Origin: Acetivibrio mesophilus
GTDB taxonomy: Bacteria > Bacillota > Clostridia > Acetivibrionales > Acetivibrionaceae
DNA length: 64,000 nt
Direction of reading: 5' to 3'
NCBI RefSeq assembly: GCF_004102745.1
Contig: NZ_RLII01000013.1
Coordinates: forward strand, 27,003 to 91,002
Part shown: positions 46,309-54,860 of the stretch, piece by piece
Numbering within the stretch: the first letter of the stretch is position 1
Layout: every line of letters starts with the position of its first letter
Program-made: the position numbers and the translations under genes
The notes under the pieces: generated by a model
The model's database searches: none
The model's input: only the letters and a program-made list of their open reading frames with translations
What the model was told of the DNA's origin: nothing

Positions 46309-46366
46309 TTATTATAACACCTCGGTTCAAAGAAAATTTTCGGTTGTAGAAAAGTTTTCTTACCTC
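46309..46366 (-). repeat. 58-bp two-copy module, copy B
   Basis: Nearly identical to 9174-9232 in inverse orientation. It again ends in TGTTATAATAA. On this side it is embedded downstream of a possible long-range stem: CTTACC near 46418-46423 can pair with the GGTAAG inside the module (46360-46365). The stop of the SPOCS/LysM gene is 65 bp upstream. Confidence 0.7.
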
Positions 46367-46430
46367 GGCGGTTTTTCAACTAGGCACAAGATAACTCACC
46401 GTCTGAAAGGCTAACCGGTAAGCTAATTGC

Positions 46431-47999
46431 TTAACCTATTTTCCTTGGGACTATTATCTGCTGTCCTATACCAATAATATCGTCCTCATTAAGCTCATTT
46501 ACTCTCAAAATATCTTCTACCGTTGTACGATATTTCTTGGCTATCTTCCAGAGACTGTCGCCGGGTTGAGAGAAATATATAGTTATACTTGGATACTGCT
46601 CATTACCTCTGTCTTCAATAGGTGATTCGCTTACATTTGATATAAGTGATATTTCCGTCTGCTCCACCAATCTGACATTAATATCTACTACAACCCTTAC
46701 CTCAACCTCATTTGCTGAAATCACGCTGTAGTTGCAGTGTTCAACTTCCAAGTCAACGTCACATTTCATCCCCAGCCTTGAACCTTCAATATCAATTCTT
46801 TGGCTAAAAGGCATTTCATGATTATAGGCAAATACCGGTTGTTCTGTATTATTGGCTACATACAGGATACTATTCTTGACAGCTCCCTCAAGATTAACAT
46901 ACCCATCCCCGGTGCTATATTCAAATAGACTGGGTTTGCACAAAATATTGAATACCTCGGATATATCGGGACTATTGCCGTCAAACTCTACTATTTCCTT
47001 TAATGTTATTTGACTTCTATTCCTTGTCACAACTCTATTAATTTTAAATGCCTGCTTCTCATGCTCGACTTGCGTTCTTAAGCTATATGCGTCGGATATA
47101 ATTTCCACATTTCTCTTATCCGTTGCTTCAGCCGCAAGCCCTACCGTTACCTCTGCCTTCAGCACTCTCAATTCTCCATCGCTGTCTTCTTGCGGAGTAA
47201 AGGAAGCGCTCCTTATTTTATAATCCACTTCACATTCGGAGTTTTCACTAATACCGGGAAGGTCAATAAACTGCGTAAAGGAAACCTCATGCTCCATAAA
47301 CTGGACACTTCTCTCCTCATTATCCCCTATGTATAAAGTAAGTATGTTTATATCTCCCTTGGCAATAATCTTATCATCTGAAATTCTGTAATCTTTTCCT
47401 ACTATTTTTACATCGTTTCTTAGTATTTCTTTTATAGCCGGTTTTCCCGCAGGTATCTCCAACATTTCATCGGAAGTACAGTTGACTGTATTTTCTCCAA
47501 GGTAGCAGTATATATCTACGTTATCTTTTAAAACCTGTATATCTTCAATACCCCTTAAATCGTTTACAAACTCCTGTTCTACGTCATTTATGGCCTTTGC
47601 ATTAATTTTGAGAATGGTTTTGACATTGATTTTTCTTCCGTTCAGTATCTCATAATCAATATGCTCTATGTCGTATTTTACCTTTGTTTTCATTCCTGGC
47701 CGGGTATTTGACACATCAACTGTATGCGAAAAATCACTAGAAGTATTTATACTTTTTACAGCCTGTTCAGGGCCATCGGAAACATATAGTATCTTGTAGC
47801 AGACGGTACCATCCACATGTATTCTATCCTGTGAAGCTTGAGAATCTCCTTCTATTACCTCACCGTCAAGAAGAAGAATTCTTGCAACATCCGGATTAAT
47901 GTCAGGTACGATTATATCATGCTCAACAATTGTCTGTGAGAAATCTTCACCAACAGAGTAATTGACTTTTGTGGATTCTCTAACAAGTTCAAGGGACAT
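46431..47999 (-). CDS. SPOCS (DUF3794) and LysM domain protein
   Basis: The protein has 522 residues. Three SPOCS/DUF3794 units are recognisable by repeats such as ILLLDGEV, VCYKILYV, EHIDYEI and later SILYVANNTEQPVF and VEHCNYSVISANEVEVRVVVDI. The C-terminal LysM domain (about 475-520) reads YFSQPGDSLWKIAKKYRTTVEDILRVNEL and ends IGQQIIVP, and binds peptidoglycan or spore cortex/coat sugars. No signal peptide is seen, which fits assembly at the spore surface from the mother cell. A spore coat or cortex role is inferred from the family. The ribosome site is GGAGG. Well separated from its neighbours. Confidence 0.86.
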   Translation of the reverse strand: MSLELVRESTKVNYSVGEDFSQTIVEHDIIVPDINPDVARILLLDGEVIEGDSQASQDRIHVDGTVCYKILYVSDGPEQAVKSINTSSDFSHTVDVSNTRPGMKTKVKYDIEHIDYEILNGRKINVKTILKINAKAINDVEQEFVNDLRGIEDIQVLKDNVDIYCYLGENTVNCTSDEMLEIPAGKPAIKEILRNDVKIVGKDYRISDDKIIAKGDINILTLYIGDNEERSVQFMEHEVSFTQFIDLPGISENSECEVDYKIRSASFTPQEDSDGELRVLKAEVTVGLAAEATDKRNVEIISDAYSLRTQVEHEKQAFKINRVVTRNRSQITLKEIVEFDGNSPDISEVFNILCKPSLFEYSTGDGYVNLEGAVKNSILYVANNTEQPVFAYNHEMPFSQRIDIEGSRLGMKCDVDLEVEHCNYSVISANEVEVRVVVDINVRLVEQTEISLISNVSESPIEDRGNEQYPSITIYFSQPGDSLWKIAKKYRTTVEDILRVNELNEDDIIGIGQQIIVPRKIG

Positions 48000-48208
48000 T
48001 CTCCATCCTCCTTAAATATTATTCCGTAACGATTTGTATCATTAAATCACCGAGGTTAATCAGGATTACACCAAAATAAACACCTGCCTACTAAATATAT
48101 ATTGACAAGGCTTTTAAAATATTCCCTTGAATACAATAAATGATAAAATCTTTTTATGCTGTATTTAAAAGATCTAGTTGAAAGTACCATTCGGCATACG
48201 GCTGTTCA

Positions 48209-48350
48209 CTAAGAATTACGTACAATCCTTGCTAACCATCTCTGTGATAAACTATATCCATAAAGTTCTTTAATTTGCTTACTAATATCTCGTGTAGACT
48301 TTGCTTTTCACATAAAGCAATAACTTTCTCTCCAGTCTTGAATAATATTT
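48209..48350 (-). pseudogene. Possible relic of an IS256-type transposase
   Basis: The minus strand encodes two short segments in different frames, DWREKVIALCEK and then STRDISKQIKELYGYSLS. Together they resemble the part of IS256/Mutator transposases before the catalytic core (K-V-I-x-L-x-x-K-G-x-STRDI). A one-base frameshift separates them and a stop follows. The remaining 700-bp region (48001-48699) holds no gene. The resemblance was judged by eye only. Confidence 0.35.
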
Positions 48351-48594
48351 AATAACTCTTGCCAAGAAGGAGACTTTTGACTCTCATATACACGAAATCT
48401 TAAATATCGTCTTTTAAGAATTTGATACACATATATATAAAATATTGCTTATTATCCGTTCTTCTACTCTGTTAATAATCTCTATAATCTCCCTGTAAAT
48501 TTACGATATAGTAGTACTAACTGTCATGTAAATTCATGCTAATAATCCTTCGTTTGGATCATAGGTATAATAAACCCCTACCTCCTATACCGAG

Positions 48595-48644
48595 AAAAAG
48601 CATAAAAGAACCGGATTTTGCAATCCGGTTCTTTTATGCTTTTT
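48595..48644 (-). terminator. Terminator of veg
   Basis: A perfect 23-bp stem with a 4-nt loop; arms begin and end with AAAAAGC and GCTTTTT and hold the core ACCGGATT/AATCCGGT. It lies about 55 bp beyond the veg stop and can act on both strands. Confidence 0.9.
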
Positions 48645-48699
48645 AAGTAATATTAAATTCAATCCTCTATACATTATAACACCTAAAACTCATTTCCAA

Positions 48700-48966
48700 C
48701 TAACTGACCTGTATTTTTCTATTATCCTCACAAACAACTATTTCCACAGCTTTCGTAAGAATGTCCGTATAACTGTAAGATACTCTCCTTATTGCTTCAT
48801 AATCGTTTTCAAATTTAACTACGAAGATGCTAGGATAGGTGTTTTCAAGTATTCCTTCTCTAATAAATGCCTTTTTTCTCCCCTTATTGGCCTTGAGCTG
48901 AATCTTCTGTCCGATACAGGTCTCAATATCTTTCTTTATTTGAAACAGGCTGCTCTTTTCCATCAT
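48700..48966 (-). CDS. veg: Veg protein
   Basis: The protein has 88 residues, of the Veg (DUF1021) family, which is universal in endospore-forming Firmicutes. The SH3-like fold is visible: a helix KKDIETCIGQKIQLKANKGRKKAF, then strands REGILENTYPSIFVVKFEN and RRVSYSYTDILTKAVEIV. In Bacillus subtilis it is very highly expressed and has been linked to biofilm control and spore outgrowth. GAGGTGAT precedes the paired ATGs. Two consensus sigma-A promoters lie upstream and a strong terminator follows, so it is a single-gene, high-output unit. Confidence 0.92.
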   Translation of the reverse strand: MMEKSSLFQIKKDIETCIGQKIQLKANKGRKKAFIREGILENTYPSIFVVKFENDYEAIRRVSYSYTDILTKAVEIVVCEDNRKIQVS

Positions 48967-48994
48967 TGAATCACCTCATCTTCTGTTTGCCAAC

Positions 48995-49023
48995 ATTATA
49001 CCATATCAAGCCAAGCTTGTCAA
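48995..49023 (-). promoter_or_regulatory. veg promoter P2, perfect sigma-A consensus
   Basis: On the minus strand TTGACA (49018-49023), a 17-bp spacer, then TATAAT (48995-49000). Transcription would start near 48988, about 25 bp before the ATG. Both hexamers are exact. Confidence 0.93.
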
Positions 49024-49036
49024 AGAAAAATATTAT

Positions 49037-49066
49037 ATTATAACAGGGAAAAAATATTCGTGTCAA
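49037..49066 (-). promoter_or_regulatory. veg promoter P1, perfect hexamers
   Basis: On the minus strand TTGACA (49061-49066), an 18-bp spacer ending TGT, then TATAAT (49037-49042), in tandem 43 bp upstream of P2. The TG before the -10 makes it an extended -10 promoter as well. Confidence 0.9.
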
Positions 49067-49112
49067 GCTTTTTTTTAGAGGTGATTTCTTACATACAGCC
49101 CTCCTGAAGCCA

Positions 49113-49166
49113 GCCATACTAAATATTGATGAAATTGCTCAATATCTCATCAATATTTAGTATGGC
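49113..49166. repeat. Perfect 20-bp inverted repeat after yabG
   Basis: Arms starting GCCATACTAAAT and ending ATTTAGTATGGC, 20 bp each, with a 14-nt loop. No T-tract follows on either strand, so it is not a standard terminator. It sits between the yabG stop and the veg promoters and may insulate veg or protect the yabG message 3' end. Confidence 0.7.
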
Positions 49167-49201
49167 AGACCCAAAACATTCATTAAAATCTATATCATTT
49201 A

Positions 49202-50077
49202 TTATTTTATATTATAAGGTTCCCGTGGAAATCCATCTCTGTATTTCCCTCTTGTTTCTACTCCACCTATACCTTTGACTCCGGTAATTGTTTTGCTAAT
49301 TACATCCTGCGGACTCACCACTTGGTTTATGCTTGTAAACGCTATTTTTTCACATATCATTACCGGATCAAGGGCATGAATAAGTACTCTGTAGGGTGAA
49401 CTTGCAAAGTTTGCGCCGGCTTCAATGATTTTTTTATACATTGACTGACATGCACCGGCAAAAATAACTAGACTGTCTAAGTTGCTATTAAAGCGTCTGG
49501 CCTCTCGCACTGCTTCGACATAATATTTCGAATTTCTGTAATTCTCTATATCCGAGTATCCGTCCTCGCTCTTTATCACACCATCATGGCCGGTCAGCAC
49601 AAGGATGTCGGGCTTATGCTCCTTTAAAAGATTATATATTTTTAAAGGTTGTTCCTTTTCCTTTACATATACACCTACGGCTTCCATCCCAAACTTTCTA
49701 TATTCCTCCATACATGTATCGAGATAATCCCTATCCCCATCTATATGAAGGACCTTACCAGGGTTTGGAAAACTCTCATTATTCTCTTTAGCAACGTCAC
49801 GAAAAAATTTTTTTTTTACTTTTTCCCTCATCAGCGATTCGTTTAGGCTCCTCACCTTCTCGTTAACCGATCTGTTAACCCGTGCATTATATTCCCGAAC
49901 ACAATTATCCGATTGCACGACCAGGTCGGTTTCAGGGGCATCAGCCTCCAGCCTGTAGCAAATACCTTTTAGTATAACTATCTTATTTCCCTTTTCGTAT
50001 TTTATATCAACAACCTTGAACAATATGTCGGAACCATAGGATTTTCTTGCTACAATATCCCCAATTTTTAAACTCAT
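49202..50077 (-). CDS. yabG: Sporulation-specific peptidase YabG
   Basis: The protein has 291 residues. The start at ATG 50077 has GAGG 9 nt upstream; a GTG at 50086 is less likely. The N-terminal KOW/SH3-like segment reads IGDIVARKSYGSDILFKVVDI. The peptidase U57 region has HIDGDRDYLDTCMEEYRKFG, LVLTGHDGVI and VIFAGACQSMYKKIIEAGANFASSP, with candidate catalytic His and Cys. In Bacillus, YabG is made in the mother cell (sigma-K) and trims spore coat proteins such as SpoIVA and SafA; in Clostridioides it processes germination factors. The position next to veg is conserved in Bacillus. Confidence 0.94.
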   Translation of the reverse strand: MSLKIGDIVARKSYGSDILFKVVDIKYEKGNKIVILKGICYRLEADAPETDLVVQSDNCVREYNARVNRSVNEKVRSLNESLMREKVKKKFFRDVAKENNESFPNPGKVLHIDGDRDYLDTCMEEYRKFGMEAVGVYVKEKEQPLKIYNLLKEHKPDILVLTGHDGVIKSEDGYSDIENYRNSKYYVEAVREARRFNSNLDSLVIFAGACQSMYKKIIEAGANFASSPYRVLIHALDPVMICEKIAFTSINQVVSPQDVISKTITGVKGIGGVETRGKYRDGFPREPYNIK

Positions 50078-50145
50078 TAATACCACCCTCTTTTTTCCTT
50101 CCTACTATACATAATATGTTTTATCCCGTTGATTTGTGAGGGGTA

Positions 50146-50175
50146 TTGAAATACTGTGCCAATAAACGATATAAT
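50146..50175 (+). promoter_or_regulatory. Candidate sigma-A promoter of fhs
   Basis: TTGAAA (50146-50151), an 18-bp spacer, then TATAAT (50170-50175), about 65 bp before the GTG start. Confidence 0.7.
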
Positions 50176-50241
50176 AAAATATAATAAACTATTCCTGCTT
50201 TTATACTTATAAATGGGAACAGTGCTCAGGAGGTATTAAGC

Positions 50242-51912
50242 GTGCTTACAGATATACAAATAGCCCAATCATGTAAAATGAAGCCTATAAATCAAATTGC
50301 TGCAGACCTTGGTATCGAGGACGAAGAGCTTGAGCTCTACGGAAAGTACAAAGCAAAATTATCCGATAAGCTCTGGGAAAGATTAAAGGATAAGCCCGAC
50401 GGCAAACTTATTCTGGTTACTGCAATAAACCCTACACCAGCCGGTGAAGGAAAGACCACCACCACCGTTGGACTGGGGCAGGCTATGTCAAAAATCGGAA
50501 AAAGGGCAGTAATTGCTTTGAGAGAGCCATCTTTAGGTCCTGTAATGGGAATCAAAGGTGGAGCAGCCGGTGGAGGATATTCCCAAGTAGTTCCCATGGA
50601 AGATATAAACTTACACTTTACAGGGGACATGCACGCGATAACCGCTGCCAACAATTTGTTGTCAGCTGCTATCGATAATCATATACAACAGGGAAATGAT
50701 CTTAATATTGACGTACGGCAGATAATATGGAAAAGAGCAATGGACATGAATGACCGAGCCCTTAGAAGTATTCTTGTGGGTCTTGGCGGCAAAGCAAACG
50801 GTACCCCTAGAGAGGATGGTTTTCAAATAACGGTCGCATCGGAGGTTATGGCTATTTTGTGCCTCTCAACCGGGCTTATGGACCTTAAGGAACGCCTTGG
50901 AAGAATACTCATAGGATATTCCTACGACGGCAAACCGATCTTTGCAAAGGATTTAAAGGTGAACGGAGCCATGGCTTTGCTCATGAAGGATGCCATAAAG
51001 CCAAACCTCGTTCAAACTCTGGAAAACACTCCTGCAATAATGCATGGAGGCCCCTTTGCCAATATAGCCCACGGCTGTAACAGTATCATTGCTACCCGTC
51101 TAGGGTTAAAGCTTGCCGACTATTGCATCACTGAAGCTGGATTCGGTGCAGATCTAGGTGCCGAAAAGTTTTTTGATATCAAATGCCGCTGTTCAGGGTT
51201 AAAACCTGACTCAGTCGTACTTGTGGCTACCATAAGAGCTCTTAAGTATAACGGTGGTGTGAAAAAAGAGAATCTGGGGATTGAAAATATTGAAGCCCTT
51301 AAAAGAGGGTTTGTAAACCTTGAAAAGCATATAGAAAATATCAGGAAGTTCAACGTTCCAATCCTCGTAGCTATCAACCACTTTAATACTGACTCCGAAG
51401 CTGAAATCGAATACGTTAAGAATCGATGCAAGGATATGGGTGTTGAGGTTGCGTTCTCCGACGTTTTCTCAAAAGGCTCCGAAGGAGGCATAGAACTGGC
51501 ACAAAAGCTTGTTAAGCTTACCGAAACTCAAAAATCGAACTTCAAACCTCTTTATGACGTCAATCTCTCTATAAGGGAAAAAATTGAGGTTATTGCCAAG
51601 GAAATTTATGGAGCAGACGGTGTCAACATTTTGCCGTCAGCTGAAAAAGCAATCAAAAAAATAGAAGACCTTAAGATGGATAAGCTGCCCATATGTATAG
51701 CCAAGACACAATACTCCCTTTCTGACGATCCATCCCTTTTGGGAAGGCCTGAAGGGTTTGTCATTACAGTTAGAGAAATAAAGCTTTCTTCTGGAGCAGG
51801 ATTTATTGTTGCAATAACCGGCGATATTATGACAATGCCGGGTCTTCCTAAAATTCCTGCTGCAGAAAAAATCGATATTAGTGAAGATGGGGTTATTACA
51901 GGCCTTTTCTAA
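50242..51912 (+). CDS. fhs: Formate-tetrahydrofolate ligase
   Basis: The protein has 556 residues, the normal family length. It joins formate and tetrahydrofolate using ATP to give 10-formyl-THF, for purine synthesis or the methyl branch of the Wood-Ljungdahl pathway. The P-loop region reads [18 protein letters not shown] (about 67-84), and [23 protein letters not shown] follows, both family signatures. [13 protein letters not shown] and [13 protein letters not shown] are also diagnostic. The start is a GTG with AGGAGG 9 nt upstream. It is a single-gene unit ended by the hairpin at 51946. No folD or other C1 genes are next to it. Confidence 0.97.
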   Translation: MLTDIQIAQSCKMKPINQIAADLGIEDEELELYGKYKAKLSDKLWERLKDKPDGKLILVTAINPTPAGEGKTTTTVGLGQAMSKIGKRAVIALREPSLGPVMGIKGGAAGGGYSQVVPMEDINLHFTGDMHAITAANNLLSAAIDNHIQQGNDLNIDVRQIIWKRAMDMNDRALRSILVGLGGKANGTPREDGFQITVASEVMAILCLSTGLMDLKERLGRILIGYSYDGKPIFAKDLKVNGAMALLMKDAIKPNLVQTLENTPAIMHGGPFANIAHGCNSIIATRLGLKLADYCITEAGFGADLGAEKFFDIKCRCSGLKPDSVVLVATIRALKYNGGVKKENLGIENIEALKRGFVNLEKHIENIRKFNVPILVAINHFNTDSEAEIEYVKNRCKDMGVEVAFSDVFSKGSEGGIELAQKLVKLTETQKSNFKPLYDVNLSIREKIEVIAKEIYGADGVNILPSAEKAIKKIEDLKMDKLPICIAKTQYSLSDDPSLLGRPEGFVITVREIKLSSGAGFIVAITGDIMTMPGLPKIPAAEKIDISEDGVITGLF

Positions 51913-51945
51913 AAAATAGTCAAAGTTATAATATATACTCAAAGC

Positions 51946-51978
51946 CCAAGGGGTATATGCCCCTTGGCCCTTATTTTG
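51946..51978 (+). terminator. Terminator of fhs
   Basis: Perfect 8-bp stem CCAAGGGG/CCCCTTGG with a 6-nt loop, extended by GC pairs, then CCCTTATTTT. Repeat copy 5 starts at the end of the T-rich tail. Confidence 0.82.
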
Positions 51979-52040
51979 GCCTCTTGGAATGAAATGAAAG
52001 AGGCAAAAGCGAAGGGACTCGATGTCCCAAGCTTTTATTT
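51979..52040 (+). repeat. Dispersed post-terminator repeat, copy 5
   Basis: The only plus-strand copy, behind a plus-strand gene, so the orientation rule holds. Both hairpins are intact: GCCTCTT with AAGAGGC-type arms, and GGGAC/GTCCC within AAAAGC/GCTTTT, ending TTTTATTTTATTT. It also looks able to terminate transcription on its own. Confidence 0.88.
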
Positions 52041-52056
52041 TATTTAATTCAGATAA

Positions 52057-53040
52057 TCAGACTTTATTAAATTCATTTAAAAACTTTTTATGATACTCAA
52101 TTTCTTCAATCACCTCGTTAAACCTTGCGACAAAACTTTTTTCTCTTCGTATGCGCCTACTGTTGTAATACCTGTTTATCACTCTCCAGAACTTTTGGGG
52201 AAATTGAAGCATGATTTTCAAAATCTCAAACTCTTCCTTTGAAATGGGCTCTATGGATGTATAGGCATCAATTATAACCATTGCCTCATCTATATTCCAG
52301 TTGCACTTTCTCATTTTCCTTCTTAAAAGGTTTGCAACATCATATACTTTTAGTTCAAAGCTGCAATATTCAAAATTTATGACTGATGTTTCAGAGTTAT
52401 TGCAAATTATATTGCAATGGGTATAATCATGATGACAAAAGGACCTATCTTCGCAACTTTTTTTTACCACCTCATTATACATTGAATTGTATACCCTCTC
52501 CAATGCATTCTCTCCCAGTTCATAAAAATAGTCAATATACTCAAGAATCAAATAATCAAATCTTCCCTTTTCCCTTTGTGCTATCTTTTTTGTCCTTTTT
52601 ATCTCTTCCAATCTCTTATTAAAATACTCGGGAAGTTTTCCCAAGTCATCCTTTGCTATGCTATTTTGCGGAGGAATATATCCTTTTGAAGCCTTATGCA
52701 GCATTGCCAAAGTTTTTGAGGCTCTTATGACATCATCCCTGTTATTAAAATCACACTCCCTACCTTCCACTGCCTCTGAGACAGTATAAAATACTCCATT
52801 TACGAATGATACCGGGCTTCCGGATTTATTATATAAATACCTGTCTATGCTCTTAAAATCGTTATTGTATAAATGTTCTTTTGCTCCGTGTACAAATATT
52901 ATGCGTTCCGGTGAATAGTTAACACTCTTTAAAACTTTCTTTCCTTGCGATGTTTCAATAATATAATAGTTTTTTAATGGATAAATCCTATCTATATCAA
53001 AATCATATATCTTGGACAATTCTTTATCTATATCTTGCAT
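52057..53040 (-). CDS. CotS-family spore coat kinase-like protein
   Basis: The protein has 327 residues and the APH/choline kinase-like fold of the CotS/CotI/YutH family. The N-lobe reads YIIETSQGKKVLKSV (residues about 26-40). The C-lobe has SFCHHDYTHCNIICNN (about 205-220), a Brenner-like H-D-x-x-x-x-N motif, and SVINFEYCSFE, where the usual D of the metal motif is replaced by N in VINF. CotS members are spore coat proteins and some phosphorylate other coat proteins. Catalysis here is uncertain because of the altered motif. A spore role is inferred from the family. Confidence 0.78.
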   Translation of the reverse strand: MQDIDKELSKIYDFDIDRIYPLKNYYIIETSQGKKVLKSVNYSPERIIFVHGAKEHLYNNDFKSIDRYLYNKSGSPVSFVNGVFYTVSEAVEGRECDFNNRDDVIRASKTLAMLHKASKGYIPPQNSIAKDDLGKLPEYFNKRLEEIKRTKKIAQREKGRFDYLILEYIDYFYELGENALERVYNSMYNEVVKKSCEDRSFCHHDYTHCNIICNNSETSVINFEYCSFELKVYDVANLLRRKMRKCNWNIDEAMVIIDAYTSIEPISKEEFEILKIMLQFPQKFWRVINRYYNSRRIRREKSFVARFNEVIEEIEYHKKFLNEFNKV

Positions 53041-53222
53041 TTTTTCAACCCCCAGACATCCTATAGCTTATTTTTCTTAATTGCATTTTTATTCTGCAAA
53101 CTAAGTTTAAAGTCTACAGAGGCTTATAAATTCAGCTCTATTCGACTGAAATCTCTTCCCGTAGAACAATGCTCTCAATTTACTCTCCGTATAATTATAA
53201 TCATATTAACACGTCCTATAAA

Positions 53223-54449
53223 TTAGAACCGGATTTTTTGCCGAACTAAGCTTAGCACCTTCAAAATCAAGAAGGATGCAAATATCGATAGAAGCGGTAT
53301 CATAGGAAATGCGTACCTGTCAAAGGCCATATAAACACAGTGGGTCGCATTAAAATAAAGCATTATCATTATCGGCAGGCTGTATTTGCCGATTCCCTTG
53401 AATAATAATACAATTATGCCCATAAAACCTGCATAAACTATAAATAGATGACTATATAATACAATGGAGTGGGGAATGTTGAAAAATCTCTTCCAATAGA
53501 AAACTGTTCTCCAGAATAGGTTTGTCTTATCTATCGTATACCATTTAAGATATCCCCAGAAGTTGTTCCCAAACCCTTCCTTTATCCTCATTTTTGCAAC
53601 TTCAACTTCCGTTTTGTTAGTTTCGAAGGCATTCCTCCCCAGCTTGTAATACACGATATTTTCCGGTGTTTGCTCATAATCTACATACGTTCCCTGAAGC
53701 ATGGGATTTCCACTGGAAGCCGCAAGGGGTATAAACTCCCCATACTCCCGATAGTTCCTTATCCACCAGGGAGATACTACTGCCACAAAAACCACAAACA
53801 TGATAGCTCCCAACTTTATCATGTCAATAATTTTAAAGCGTTCATACCAGAATAAATAGATAAATAAAAAAACGGGATATAGAGCAATAGTCGGCCTGCA
53901 CAATGTTGCAACAGCCCAAAGAACTCCCAAGAGTCCAAAATGAGCCTTCCTAGGCTTTTTTGAAAATAACAGGCTAAAATATATAAGAAGACAGAGAAGC
54001 ATTGTAAAAAGCGTTTCTGTCAGCATATATCCTACTGTTATGATGTTTGGAATATAGAATGCCACCAGAAATGCCGTGAGCAAGCCAACATTTTTATTAA
54101 AAAGCCTCTCGGCAATCAAATAAATAAGCAGTATGGTAACAGAGCTCATTATAGCTTGTATAATTCTCACTGCCTGAAAACCGGTAAACCCCATACCAAA
54201 AAACTTAAAAACCAGAGCAAGAAAAAAAGGATACACCGGTGTTACAAAGACAGTGGGTTCATTTAAATTGTGGAATATGTAAATACCTCTTTTTACGAGT
54301 ACTGTAGCACTCTTTACATAGTTTAAATCATCGCTGGACAAGGTTAAACTGTTTTGATACTTTATTATCAAAACAATCTTAATAATTAGAGATATAAAGA
54401 TAATCAACATCAAGGTAAAATAATGCTTGTTTTTTTGTGTCATTTCCAT
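53223..54449 (-). CDS. GT39/ArnT-like membrane glycosyltransferase
   Basis: The protein has 408 residues with about ten membrane helices. The first extracytoplasmic loop has the acidic SSDDLNYVKSATVL (about 38-51), as expected for the Asp pair that binds metal and substrate in PMT/ArnT enzymes. VTPVYPFFLALVFKFFG is a second family hallmark. Helices follow at about 85-110, 115-140, 145-165, 170-190, 210-230, 320-345, 350-365 and 380-400. It would transfer sugars from a polyprenyl-phosphate donor at the outer face of the membrane. The acceptor is unknown. It begins close to the damaged repeat copy 6. Confidence 0.82.
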   Translation of the reverse strand: MEMTQKNKHYFTLMLIIFISLIIKIVLIIKYQNSLTLSSDDLNYVKSATVLVKRGIYIFHNLNEPTVFVTPVYPFFLALVFKFFGMGFTGFQAVRIIQAIMSSVTILLIYLIAERLFNKNVGLLTAFLVAFYIPNIITVGYMLTETLFTMLLCLLIYFSLLFSKKPRKAHFGLLGVLWAVATLCRPTIALYPVFLFIYLFWYERFKIIDMIKLGAIMFVVFVAVVSPWWIRNYREYGEFIPLAASSGNPMLQGTYVDYEQTPENIVYYKLGRNAFETNKTEVEVAKMRIKEGFGNNFWGYLKWYTIDKTNLFWRTVFYWKRFFNIPHSIVLYSHLFIVYAGFMGIIVLLFKGIGKYSLPIMIMLYFNATHCVYMAFDRYAFPMIPLLSIFASFLILKVLSLVRQKIRF

Positions 54450-54458
54450 CTACTCCGC

Positions 54459-54510
54459 AAAGCTTTTTGCCCTATTTCTCTTTTGCCTCTTTCATTTTAC
54501 TAAAAGAGGC
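54459..54510 (-). repeat. Dispersed post-terminator repeat, copy 6 (shortened)
   Basis: Keeps the GCCTCTT hairpin arms (GCCTCTTT and AAAGAGGC) but its GGGAC half is degraded to a CT-rich stretch. It again follows a terminator of a minus-strand gene (54603-54860) and ends within the leader of the GT39 gene. Confidence 0.7.
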
Positions 54511-54550
54511 TAAAATAATAAAAAAGACACTTTAATCAGCATCTTTTTAA
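54511..54550 (-). terminator. Weak terminator of the 85-aa gene
   Basis: On the minus strand imperfect stem AAAAAGAtGC/GtGTCTTTTT with a short A/T loop followed by TTATTATTTTAG. Weaker than the other terminators here. Confidence 0.55.
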
Positions 54551-54602
54551 GTATACAAATTATATTCTTACCATTTCCACTTTATTTAAACACAATAAAA
54601 TT

Positions 54603-54860
54603 CTATCTATTAATAACTTTCTTACTCATCTCATAGATAAGGGAATTTTTTTTGAAAAGTTCATTTATTCTCCTTGAAAAATCCCTGTCAAAATAAATGC
54701 TTGTTTTTTCCCTCTCCAACATATCCTTTATAAAGCTTATTTTAATACCTGAAAGTGAACTATATGTTTCTACGTTTATCCTTCCATCTAGTACATAGGA
54801 TTGACACAATTCAATAAAGCGAATACATTCATTAAGAAGCTTTCGTTTGATAAACTCCAT
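54603..54860 (-). CDS. Small hypothetical protein (85 aa)
   Basis: This 85-residue, basic and helical protein has no recognised family. It is predicted to form three to four helices (LLNECIRFIELCQSYVLDG; SYSSLSGIKISFIKDMLER; RRINELFKKNSLIYEMSKK-like segments). The first helix is amphipathic with one cysteine; there is no signal or membrane segment. A ribosome site (GGGTGA) precedes the ATG. It stands alone, with the terminator plus repeat copy 6 downstream. A small regulator is possible, but nothing proves it. Confidence 0.55.
   Translation of the reverse strand: MEFIKRKLLNECIRFIELCQSYVLDGRINVETYSSLSGIKISFIKDMLEREKTSIYFDRDFSRRINELFKKNSLIYEMSKKVINR

Noticed and set aside
46149..46430. Known riboswitch upstream of ispE
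   Set aside because: The pairings do not match the conserved cores of any riboswitch class I can recall, so only the module and terminator are called.
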